Source of the DNA: Paracoccus sp. (in: a-proteobacteria)
GTDB taxonomy: Bacteria > Pseudomonadota > Alphaproteobacteria > Rhodobacterales > Rhodobacteraceae
Length of the DNA: 49,973 nt
Direction of reading: 5' to 3'
Assembly: GCF_030536915.1 (NCBI RefSeq)
Contig: NZ_JAUNPC010000006.1
Span: forward strand, 8,180-58,152
Below, one piece after another: positions 8,178-19,160 of the stretch. The notes under the pieces were generated by a model. That model ran no database searches and was not told the origin of the DNA. It saw only the letters and a program-made list of their open reading frames with translations. Position 1 is the stretch's first letter. Each line of letters starts with the position of its first letter. A program made the translations under genes and the position numbers.

Positions 8178-9145
8178 GAGGGGGTCAGCCCGCGCAGCCG
8201 CTCGCCCCGGCGGCGCAGCAGTTCCACGGTCGCCAGCAGTGCGATCGAGAAGATCACCAGCAGCGTGGCGACGGCGAGGATCGCGGGGCTGATCTGTTCG
8301 CGGATGCCGTTCCACATCTGGCGCGGGATTGTCTGCTGGTCGGGACCGGCGATGAACAGCACCGCCACCACCTCGTCGAAGGAGGTCACGAAGGCGAACA
8401 GCGCCCCCGAGATCACGCCGGGCAGGATCAGCGGCATCGTGACCTTGAAGAAGGTCGTCCTCGGGTTCGCCCCTAGGGACGCCGCCGCTCGGTTCAGCGA
8501 CTGGTCGAAGCCGATCAGCGTCGCGGTCACCGTGATGATGACAAAGGGGATCCCCAGCGTCGCATGGGCGAGGATCACGCCCAGATAGGTGTTCGCCAAG
8601 CATCCCGAGTTCGACAGCACCGGCGCCAGCAGCTGCCCGAAGGCCGAGGTCGTGTCCACGCAGGCGGACGAATAGAAGAAGAACATCCCCGTCGCCGTGA
8701 TGATGATCGGCACAATCATGGGCGAGATCAGCACCGCCATGATGATCCGGCGAAACGGCATCTCTTTCCGCGCCAGCCCCAGCGCCGCCAGCGTTCCCAG
8801 CACGGTGGCAAGGATCGTCGAGAAGATCCCGATGATGATCGAGTTCTTGGCCGCGTTGATCCAGCGCGCGTTGTTCCACGCATCCGCCCACCAGCTCGTA
8901 CTGCGCGGTGCATCCGGGTTCGCCATGCCGAAGGTCAGCAGCGTGTCATACCAGCGCAGCGAATAGCCCTCGGCGTCGAAGGAACGCATCTTGTCAGTAA
9001 AGGTGAAATAGGGCTCGGCGTTGAAGCTGAGGGGGATCACCACCACGATCGGCGCGATCAGGAAGAAAAAGATCGCCACGCAGATCGCGATGTAGATCCA
9101 GTGCCAGATCCGTTCCAGCGGCGAGGCATAGGTTGGCAGCGCCAT
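8174..9145 (-). CDS. ABC transporter permease, PotC-like
   Basis: The second membrane subunit of the importer, 323 residues. It has about six transmembrane helices and the EAA-type cytoplasmic loop (NRAAASLGANPRTTFFKVTMP) that contacts the ATPase. The fold and order match spermidine/putrescine (PotC/PotI) permeases. I chose the ATG at 9145 because a GGGGTGA stretch lies just upstream. A GTG at 9154 would overlap the preceding permease stop as GTGA and is also possible. An internal segment with cysteines (SSACVDT, SGCLANT) suggests a periplasmic loop that may be disulfide-bonded. Confidence 0.92.
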   Translation of the reverse strand: MALPTYASPLERIWHWIYIAICVAIFFFLIAPIVVVIPLSFNAEPYFTFTDKMRSFDAEGYSLRWYDTLLTFGMANPDAPRSTSWWADAWNNARWINAAKNSIIIGIFSTILATVLGTLAALGLARKEMPFRRIIMAVLISPMIVPIIITATGMFFFYSSACVDTTSAFGQLLAPVLSNSGCLANTYLGVILAHATLGIPFVIITVTATLIGFDQSLNRAAASLGANPRTTFFKVTMPLILPGVISGALFAFVTSFDEVVAVLFIAGPDQQTIPRQMWNGIREQISPAILAVATLLVIFSIALLATVELLRRRGERLRGLTPS

Positions 9146-9150
9146 TCGGT

Positions 9151-10446
9151 TCACCCCAGCTTGAGATTGTCGATCCCGACCATGCGGTCGTAGACCCAGT
9201 AGAGGATGAGGACGCCCGCCAGCAGCAGCGCGGCCAGCGCCGCGGCCATGGACCAGTTCAGCGTTTCCGTCATGTGCATGGCGATCATGTTGGAAATCAG
9301 CTGCCCCGACGAGCCGCCCACCAGCGCCGGCGTGATGTAGTAGCCGACCGCGAGGATGAACACGAGCAGCGCCCCCGCCCCCAGACCCGGCAGCGTCTGC
9401 GGGAAATAGACCCGGCGGAACGCCGTCCAGCTTGTCGCCCCCAAAGACCGGGCGGCGCGCACATAGCTGGGGTTGATCGTCCGCATCACCGAATACAGCG
9501 GCAGGATCATGAAGGGCAGCAGGATATGCGTCATGGCAATGATCGTGCCGGTGCGGTTGTAGATCATCTGCAGCCGGCCGTCCTGCCCGATCACCCCCAG
9601 CCAGACGAGAATGTCGTTCACGACGCCCTGCTGCTGCAGCAGCACCATCCAAGCGGTGGTCCGCACCAGCAGCGAGGTCCAGAAGGGCAGCAGCACCAGG
9701 ATCATCAGCAGGTTCGACCGCCGCGTCGGCAGCGTCGCCAGCAGATGCGCGATGGGGAAACCCAGCACAAAGGTCAGCCCGGTGATCAGCAGCGACAGCC
9801 AGAAGGTCCGCATGAACAGCATGCCATAGACCTGCTGGCGCTCGGGGACGCTGACGATCTCGTTCTGGTCGTTGCGGGTCCGGTCCATCGCGGCGAGATA
9901 GAAGTTCGCCGTATAGGCCGTCGAGGCCGAACGCATGGCCCGCCACAGGGTCGGGTCCTGCCAGCGCGCATCGACCCCGGTCAGCGCCTCGCGGTAAGGC
10001 GGCTCGAACCCGCCGCGCGCCTGCCTGCCGGTCGAGGTGAACAGCGACCGCGTCCCCGGCACGTCATAGTTCATCCGGGTGCCCACGATGCCGATGGTGC
10101 GGGCCTCGGCCGCCGCCGTCAGGTCGGCGGCCAGCGCGGCGAAGGCCGTCTCGTCCGGCTGCGTTCCGGGCGCGTTCTCGGCGAACCATGCGGAGATCTG
10201 CGGCATGTTGGCCGCAAAGCCGTCGTTGTACATCGAGCGGTGCAGCATCTGCCCGATCGGGATCACAAAGGTCACGACCACGAACAGCAAAAGCGGCGCG
10301 ACCAGCAGAAAGGCCCGCCGGCGCGCGCGGGCCGAACTGCGGGCCAAGGCGCGGGCCAGCGGCCGCCCGTCGGCGGTCGTCAGCGCGCCGGGAGCGCCGC
10401 CGGCCTTGGCGACGATGGCTGCATGGGGATCAAGAGCAGTTGCCAT
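9151..10446 (-). CDS. ABC transporter permease, PotB-like, with large periplasmic domain
   Basis: First permease subunit, 431 residues. After a basic cytoplasmic N-terminus of about 45 residues comes one helix (LLVAPLLLFVVVTFVIP). A periplasmic region of about 150 residues follows, then about five helices with the EAA loop (RAARSLGATSWTAFRRVYFP). The long first periplasmic stretch is a known feature of a PotB subgroup. It lies 34 bases after the nearest binding-protein gene and 6 bases before the other permease ATG. Polyamine or a related cationic amine is the likely cargo, by family only. Confidence 0.92.
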   Translation of the reverse strand: MATALDPHAAIVAKAGGAPGALTTADGRPLARALARSSARARRRAFLLVAPLLLFVVVTFVIPIGQMLHRSMYNDGFAANMPQISAWFAENAPGTQPDETAFAALAADLTAAAEARTIGIVGTRMNYDVPGTRSLFTSTGRQARGGFEPPYREALTGVDARWQDPTLWRAMRSASTAYTANFYLAAMDRTRNDQNEIVSVPERQQVYGMLFMRTFWLSLLITGLTFVLGFPIAHLLATLPTRRSNLLMILVLLPFWTSLLVRTTAWMVLLQQQGVVNDILVWLGVIGQDGRLQMIYNRTGTIIAMTHILLPFMILPLYSVMRTINPSYVRAARSLGATSWTAFRRVYFPQTLPGLGAGALLVFILAVGYYITPALVGGSSGQLISNMIAMHMTETLNWSMAAALAALLLAGVLILYWVYDRMVGIDNLKLG

Positions 10447-10479
10447 GTCGGTCCTATGAGCTTGGCCAGGGGCCGGTCG

Positions 10480-11553
10480 TCATTCGCTGCCCAGCCACGC
10501 GGTAAAGCGGGCGCGCAACTCGGTCTCGTGGTCGGCCCAGAAGGACGGGTCCACGAACAGGGCGTTGGTCATGTTGTCGGGCGCGGTCGGCAGGTGCGGG
10601 CCCATCGGCGTGGTGCCGTCGCCCGTGAAATTGCCCACCATCGCCTGCGCCGACCGGCGCGGCGGGCCATAGGGCAGGATCTCGGCGGCATGAGCCAGAA
10701 CCTCGGGCGAAGTCGAGAAGGCGACGAAATCCCGCGCGGCATCCGGGTTGGGCGCACCCTTGGGGATCACCCAGCCCTCGACCTCCAGCATCTGGGCGTC
10801 CCAGAGGATCGCCAGCGGCAGCCCGTCCACCTGCGCGGCCTTGAAGACGCGGCCGTTATAGGCATGGGCCAGCGCGACCTCGCCATCGGCAAGAAGCTGG
10901 ATCGGCTGCGCCCCGGCTTCCCACCAGACGATCTGGTCGCGGATCGTGTCCAGCTTGGCCAGGGCGCGATCCACCCCTTCGGGTGTGGCGAGCACGTCAT
11001 AAACCTGATCCAGCGGCACGCCGTCGCCGACCAGCGCAAGTTCCATCGTGAACTGGGGCGTGCGGCCCAGACCCCGGCGGCCGGGAAAGCGCTGCAGGTC
11101 GAAGAAGTCGGCGGCCGTGGCGGGGGGCGTCTCAAGCCGCCCTGCGTCATAGGCGATCACGGTCGAATAGATGTCTGTGGCGACGAAGCACTCGGTCAGG
11201 GTGCCGGGCAGGAAATCCTCGGCCACCGAGCCGCCCGGCGCGGGCGCGAGGCGGGAGGGATCGATCGGTTCGGCGTCGCCTTCCTCGCAGAGCCGCATCC
11301 CCGCCCCTTGCCCGACGCTGGCGACATCGGCGGAAACGTTGCCGGCCTCGACCTGCGCCTTGACCATGCCCGCGGGGTCATCGGTATCGACGAAGCGCAC
11401 CGGACGACCGGTCCGCTCGGTAAAGGGACGGGCCATCGCGGCATCCTGCAGCGCCGCGAAGTCGCCGCCCCACGAGACGATCACCAAAGGCGTCTGCTGC
11501 GCCCAGGCAGGCGCGGCAAGCATCATGGCGGCAAGGATCAGCGGTCTGTGCAT
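10480..11553 (-). CDS. ABC transporter periplasmic substrate-binding protein, copy 1 of 3
   Basis: A 357-residue PotD/PotF-type binding protein with a signal peptide cut after AWA. It shares with the next two genes an almost invariant core (YDVLATPEGVDRA, then WWEAGAQ and QLLAD). It also shares two conserved cysteines (RLCEEG and TECFVATD) that may form a disulfide. By eye it is closer to copy 3 (12750-13832), sharing CFVATDxYS and EGWVIPKGAPN, than to copy 2. The ligand-contacting residues differ among copies, which suggests different ligands or affinities. It is the copy next to the permeases. Confidence 0.93.
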   Translation of the reverse strand: MHRPLILAAMMLAAPAWAQQTPLVIVSWGGDFAALQDAAMARPFTERTGRPVRFVDTDDPAGMVKAQVEAGNVSADVASVGQGAGMRLCEEGDAEPIDPSRLAPAPGGSVAEDFLPGTLTECFVATDIYSTVIAYDAGRLETPPATAADFFDLQRFPGRRGLGRTPQFTMELALVGDGVPLDQVYDVLATPEGVDRALAKLDTIRDQIVWWEAGAQPIQLLADGEVALAHAYNGRVFKAAQVDGLPLAILWDAQMLEVEGWVIPKGAPNPDAARDFVAFSTSPEVLAHAAEILPYGPPRRSAQAMVGNFTGDGTTPMGPHLPTAPDNMTNALFVDPSFWADHETELRARFTAWLGSE

Positions 11554-11607
11554 CGGACTGTCCGGGTTGCAGGGGGCAGCCGGGGCGCGGACGCCCCCGC
11601 CATCATC

Positions 11608-12687
11608 TCAGCCGGCAAGCCAGGCGTTGAAACGTTCGGTCAGTTCGGTGCCGTGGTCGGCCCAGAAGCCGGCATCGTTGACCAGCGCGCTTTCGGCATT
11701 CTCGGGCGTGGTCGGCAGATAGGGCGCCATCCCGGTCGTCCCGTCCTTGTAGGTGCCGACGCTGGCCGCCGCCGATTTCCGCGGCGGACCATAGGCGATG
11801 TATTTCGACAGGTCCGCCTGTCGCGTCGGGTCCGAGGCGAAGGCGATGAACTGCATCGACTTCTCGACATCGGGCGCGCCCCTTGGCACCACCCAGTAGT
11901 CCATGTCGAGGTTCGCGCCGTCCCAGACGAAGGCGAAGGGCTTTCCTTCCTCGACAATGGCGTCGAAGATCCGACCGTTATAGGCCAGGGTCATCGAGAC
12001 CTCCTTGTCGGCAAGCAGTTGCGGGGCCTGGGCGCCCGCTTCCCACCAGACCACCTGGTCCTTGATGCTGTCCAGCTTGGCAAAGGCGCGGTCCACGCCC
12101 TCGGGCGTCGCCAGCACGTCATAGACCTGGTCGGCCGGCACCCCGTCGCCCAGCAGGGCGAATTCCAGCGCGTATTTCGGGCGCTTGATGATGCCGCGCT
12201 TGCCGGGGAACTGCGCCGTGTCGAAGAAATCCGCGACCGTCGTCGGAGCCCCGTCCGGGAAGGCCGAGGTGTCATAGGCGATCACCGTGGACCAGACCAT
12301 GATGGCGGTCGCACAGTCATGCAGCGCCTGCGGCAGATAGTCGTCGGCAGCCGGGGTCCCGTCCGCCGCGGCAGGCAGCGTCGCGGGGTCGATCGGCTCG
12401 ATCAGCCCCTCGTCGCACAGGCGGATCACGTCCGACTGCTCGACATCATAAACGTCGCTGGTGACGTTGCCGGCCTCGACCTCGGCCTTCAGCTTGGCCG
12501 GGGGGTCCGAGTTGTCGACCATGTTGGCCTGGATGCCCGTCGCCTCGGAAAAGGGCCGGGCGAAGGCCTGGTTCACCGCCTCGCCGAAGGCGCCGCCATA
12601 GGTGGTGATGTTGATCGAATCCTGCGCCTGCGCCGCACCTGCGACGGCAAGCGCCAAAGCTGTTCCCGCGATCAGCTGTCGTGCCAT
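11608..12687 (-). CDS. ABC transporter periplasmic substrate-binding protein, copy 2 of 3
   Basis: A 359-residue paralogue with signal peptide (cut after AQA) and mature start QDSINITTYGGAFG. It keeps the shared YDVLATPEGVDRAFAKLD core and WWEAGAQ. It diverges in the middle: it has DCATAIMVWS instead of CFVATDxYS, and MDYWVVPRGAPD instead of EGWVIPKGAPN. It is therefore the outlier of the three. It sits 62 bases from copy 3 and 54 bases from copy 1 in the same orientation, with no terminator seen between them. I chose the ATG at 12687 because the signal peptide begins there. Confidence 0.93.
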   Translation of the reverse strand: MARQLIAGTALALAVAGAAQAQDSINITTYGGAFGEAVNQAFARPFSEATGIQANMVDNSDPPAKLKAEVEAGNVTSDVYDVEQSDVIRLCDEGLIEPIDPATLPAAADGTPAADDYLPQALHDCATAIMVWSTVIAYDTSAFPDGAPTTVADFFDTAQFPGKRGIIKRPKYALEFALLGDGVPADQVYDVLATPEGVDRAFAKLDSIKDQVVWWEAGAQAPQLLADKEVSMTLAYNGRIFDAIVEEGKPFAFVWDGANLDMDYWVVPRGAPDVEKSMQFIAFASDPTRQADLSKYIAYGPPRKSAAASVGTYKDGTTGMAPYLPTTPENAESALVNDAGFWADHGTELTERFNAWLAG

Positions 12688-12749
12688 GTCCGCTCTTTCG
12701 CAACCATAAGGGTGAAGGCGGCGCCACGCCGGGCGCCGCCGCCGGACCG

Positions 12750-13832
12750 TCAGCCGGCCAGCCAGGCGTTGAAACGCTCGCTCAGCTCGCCGTCGTGATC
12801 GACCCAGAAATCGAGGTTCGAGGCGATCCCCTGTTCGAGGTTCTCGGGCGAGGTCGGCAGATGCGGCGACATCGGGGTTTCGGTGCCCGCGACATTGCCG
12901 ACCAGCGACGACGACGACCGGCGCGGAGGGCCGTAGCTGATGTGCTCGGCCGCCTTGGCAAGCTGCTCGGGGCGGGTCGAGAACTCGATGTATTTCAGCG
13001 CGTTTTCCATGTTGGGCGCGCCCTTGGGGATGACCCAGCCTTCCATCTCGTAGATCTGTCCGTTCCAGATGATGTTGAAGGGCTTGTTCTCGCCGATGGC
13101 GGCGTTGAATATCCGGCCGTTGAAGGCAAAGGCCATCGTGACCTCGCCATCCGCCAGCAGTTGCGGCGGCTGGGCGCCGGCTTCCCACCAGATCACGTCG
13201 TTCTTGATCGTGTCCAGCTTGGCAAAGGCGCGATCCACGCCCTCGGGCGTCGCCAGCACGTCATAGACCTCGGCCGGCACCACGCCATCGGCCATCAGCG
13301 CCAGTTCCAGGTTGAACTTGGCCCCTTTCCGCATGGTGCGCTTGCCGGGGAAGGCGGCGGTGTCGAAGAAATCGGCCGGGGATGCCGGCTTGGCGTCGGG
13401 GAACTTGCTGTCGTCATAGGCCAGCACCATCGAGTAGACGTCGGTCGCCACAAAGCAATCCGTCAGCGCGCCCTCGATGAAGTCATCCTCGGCCGAGGTG
13501 CCATCCGCCGCCGCGCTGAGGATCGACGGATCGATCTCTTCCAGCGCACCCTCGTCGCAGAGCCGCACGGCATCCGCATACTCGACCGAGGCCACGTCGG
13601 CGGTGACATTGCCCGCCTCGACCATCGCCTTGATCGGGGTCGCCGGGTTGTCGGCGTCGGCCACGGTGATGCGGATGCCGGTCTCGGCCTCGAAGGGCGC
13701 GTTATAGGCGATGGCGTGCGACTGGCCGTAGGCCCCGCCCCAGTCCAGAACGTTCAGCACCCCGCCGCCTTGGGCGAAGGCTGCCGAGCCGAATCCGACC
13801 AGCGCCGTGGTCGCGATCAGAAATTTCTTCAT
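12750..13832 (-). CDS. ABC transporter periplasmic substrate-binding protein, copy 3 of 3
   Basis: A 360-residue binding protein with a clear signal peptide (cut after AFA). It is the first binding protein of the operon, 27 bases after the ATPase, with a strong GGGAGGAAAG ribosome site. It has the same core and cysteine pair as copies 1 and 2. The GGVLNVLDWGGAYG start and EGWVIPKGAPN segment are typical of polyamine/opine-type binding proteins. The strong ribosome site and position suggest it may be the most highly made copy (inference). Confidence 0.93.
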   Translation of the reverse strand: MKKFLIATTALVGFGSAAFAQGGGVLNVLDWGGAYGQSHAIAYNAPFEAETGIRITVADADNPATPIKAMVEAGNVTADVASVEYADAVRLCDEGALEEIDPSILSAAADGTSAEDDFIEGALTDCFVATDVYSMVLAYDDSKFPDAKPASPADFFDTAAFPGKRTMRKGAKFNLELALMADGVVPAEVYDVLATPEGVDRAFAKLDTIKNDVIWWEAGAQPPQLLADGEVTMAFAFNGRIFNAAIGENKPFNIIWNGQIYEMEGWVIPKGAPNMENALKYIEFSTRPEQLAKAAEHISYGPPRRSSSSLVGNVAGTETPMSPHLPTSPENLEQGIASNLDFWVDHDGELSERFNAWLAG

Positions 13833-13859
13833 GTCTTTCCTCCCTTTATCGTTGATTTC

Positions 13860-14960
13860 TCAGACCGGGTCGAGCGCCCGTGCGTCCTGCGGGTTCCAGC
13901 CGATCCGGATATGCTGGCCGGGCTGCAGGCGCGTCTGGCCCAGCGTGTTGCGGAACTTCATCACGAAGTCCTCGCTGCCTGCGACCTTCATCCGCGCCCG
14001 CAGGATGTCGCCCATGTAGATCACGTCGCGCACCTCGGCGTCGATCGTATGGGTGCCCGCGGGCATCAGGTCGGGCTTGAACTCGACCCGTTCGGGGCGG
14101 ATCGAGACCAGCGTCTGCTGCCCCACCTCGCGGATGTTGACGGCGGTGGCGTCGATCAGCTCGCCATTCGCCAAGCGCACTTCGGCGCGGGTGCCATCCA
14201 GCTTCTCGATGGTGCCGGACAGCTTGTTGTTCTCGCCGATGAAACCCGCGACAAAGCTGTTTTCCGGCTGCTCATACAGAACCGCGGGCGGCGCAAGCTG
14301 CTGGATGCGCCCGTCGTTGAAGACGGCGATGCGGTCCGACATCGTCAGCGCCTCGCCCTGGTCATGGGTCACATAGACGACCGTAATCCCGAGATTGTCG
14401 TGCAGCGACTTGATCTCATACTGCATATGCTCGCGAAGCTGCTTGTCCAGCGCGCCCAAAGGTTCATCCATCAGCACAAGCTGCGGGTCGAAGACCAGCG
14501 CACGGGCCAGCGCGATCCGCTGCTGCTGGCCGCCCGAAAGCTGCGCCGGGCGGCGGTTGCGGAAGCGGCCCATCTGCACCATGTCCAGTGCCCGGATGAT
14601 CCGGCTTTCGCGTTCAGCCTTGCCCATGCCGCGCACTTCCAGCGGAAAGGACAGGTTCTCGCCCACCGTCATGTGCGGAAACAGCGCGTAGTTCTGGAAC
14701 ACCATGCCGATGCCGCGCTTGTGCGGCGGCACGTCGTTGATGTTGCGATCCCCCAGCCTGATCTCGCCATGGGTCGCCGTCTCGAAGCCCGCCAGCATCA
14801 TCAGGCAGGTGGTCTTGCCGGACCCCGACGGCCCCAGCATCGTCAGGAACTCGCCCTTGCCGATCGACAGATTGAGGTCCTTCACCACAAGCGTCTGGCC
14901 GTCGTAACTTTTCTGGACGTGGTCGAAGACGACGAATCCGTCATTGCCGGTCGGGGTCAA
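13860..14960 (-). CDS. ABC transporter ATP-binding protein, PotA-like
   Basis: The 366-residue ATPase energises the importer from the cytoplasmic face. Walker A GPSGSGKTT, the Q-loop region (FQNYALFPHMTV), signature LSGGQQQR, Walker B (LVLMDEPLGALD) and the switch His (VTHDQGEA) are all present. They are followed by a C-terminal TOBE regulatory domain of about 120 residues. I chose the TTG at 14960: AGGGAG lies 8 bases upstream, and upstream codons in the same frame look non-coding. It heads the operon ATPase, three binding proteins, PotB, PotC, hemerythrin. Confidence 0.94.
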   Translation of the reverse strand: MTPTGNDGFVVFDHVQKSYDGQTLVVKDLNLSIGKGEFLTMLGPSGSGKTTCLMMLAGFETATHGEIRLGDRNINDVPPHKRGIGMVFQNYALFPHMTVGENLSFPLEVRGMGKAERESRIIRALDMVQMGRFRNRRPAQLSGGQQQRIALARALVFDPQLVLMDEPLGALDKQLREHMQYEIKSLHDNLGITVVYVTHDQGEALTMSDRIAVFNDGRIQQLAPPAVLYEQPENSFVAGFIGENNKLSGTIEKLDGTRAEVRLANGELIDATAVNIREVGQQTLVSIRPERVEFKPDLMPAGTHTIDAEVRDVIYMGDILRARMKVAGSEDFVMKFRNTLGQTRLQPGQHIRIGWNPQDARALDPV

Positions 14961-14989
14961 GGCGTCTGCTCCCTGTCTTCCTGTTCTTT

Positions 14990-15029
14990 GTTGCGTCACT
15001 CTATGCAACGGAAACGCAAAGCTGCAACG
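14990..15029. promoter_or_regulatory. Operator-like repeats upstream of the ABC importer operon
   Basis: Within 40 bases upstream of the ATPase start, TTGCGT (14991-14996) and ACGCAA (15014-15019) form a spaced inverted repeat. TGCAACG also occurs twice (15004-15010 and 15023-15029), 19 bases apart. This is an AT-richer pocket in GC-rich DNA and looks like the binding region of a repressor or activator. The protein is unknown. Confidence 0.4.
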
Positions 15030-15129
15030 TGATAATGCGGCAGGTTTTACGGGGCGCGGCACGGACCGGGAACTTGCTGGATGCAAGGGCATCCTGCCGG
15101 ACAGCACGGCATTCCATGCTCGCGACATG

Positions 15130-15152
15130 AAAAAGGCGCCCCGAGGGGCGCC
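15130..15152 (-). terminator. Rho-independent terminator after tRNA-Leu
   Basis: On the minus strand GGCGCCC and GGGCGCC pair around CTCG, followed by five T. It starts 8 bases past the encoded CCA end of the tRNA. Confidence 0.85.
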
Positions 15153-15159
15153 CTTGTCT

Positions 15160-15246
15160 TGGTGCGGTCGAAAAGACTCGAACTTTCACTCCGGTTAAGG
15201 AACAGCGACCTCAACGCTGCGCGTCTACCAATTCCGCCACGACCGC
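15160..15246 (-). tRNA. tRNA-Leu (anticodon GAG)
   Basis: The 87-base gene folds as a long-variable-arm tRNA. The acceptor stem is GCGGTCG/CGACCGC with an encoded CCA end. The anticodon stem is CAGCG/CGCTG around loop TTGAGGT, giving anticodon GAG, and a GTTCGAGT T loop follows. It lies between metH and its own terminator. Confidence 0.95.
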
Positions 15247-15295
15247 ATTCCGTGGTGGGCGTGACATAGCCGCGCCCGCCGCGTTTGAAAAGGGG

Positions 15296-19027
<3,732 letters not shown>

Positions 19028-19085
19028 GACGGACCTCGGGCAATTACCGGTCCGGTATAGCGGGCAAAGAAGGAAAGGTGAAACT

Positions 19086-19107
19086 CATGTCTTGCAGATA
19101 AGACATG
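19086..19107. promoter_or_regulatory. Perfect inverted repeat upstream of metH
   Basis: CATGTCTT and AAGACATG flank GCAGAT, about 60-80 bases upstream of the metH start. A second small repeat, ATGAT AA ATCAT, lies at about 19118-19129. No long T tract follows on the minus strand, so an operator seems more likely than a terminator, although it also lies 3' of the RTX gene. Confidence 0.4.
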
Positions 19108-19160
19108 AAATCAGCTCATGATAAATCATTGTGCCAGACCAGCCTTCCCGCGTCGCGGGC

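Noticed and set aside
9133-15032. Long plus-strand open frames (1221 and 783 codons) across the ABC importer operon
   Set aside because: They lie antisense to clear binding-protein, permease and ATPase genes. They are rich in His, Arg and Gly, typical of GC-rich antisense frames.
19028-19160. Possible cobalamin or SAM riboswitch before metH
   Set aside because: The gap is short and I could not find a B12 box or a SAM-II-like pseudoknot pattern.
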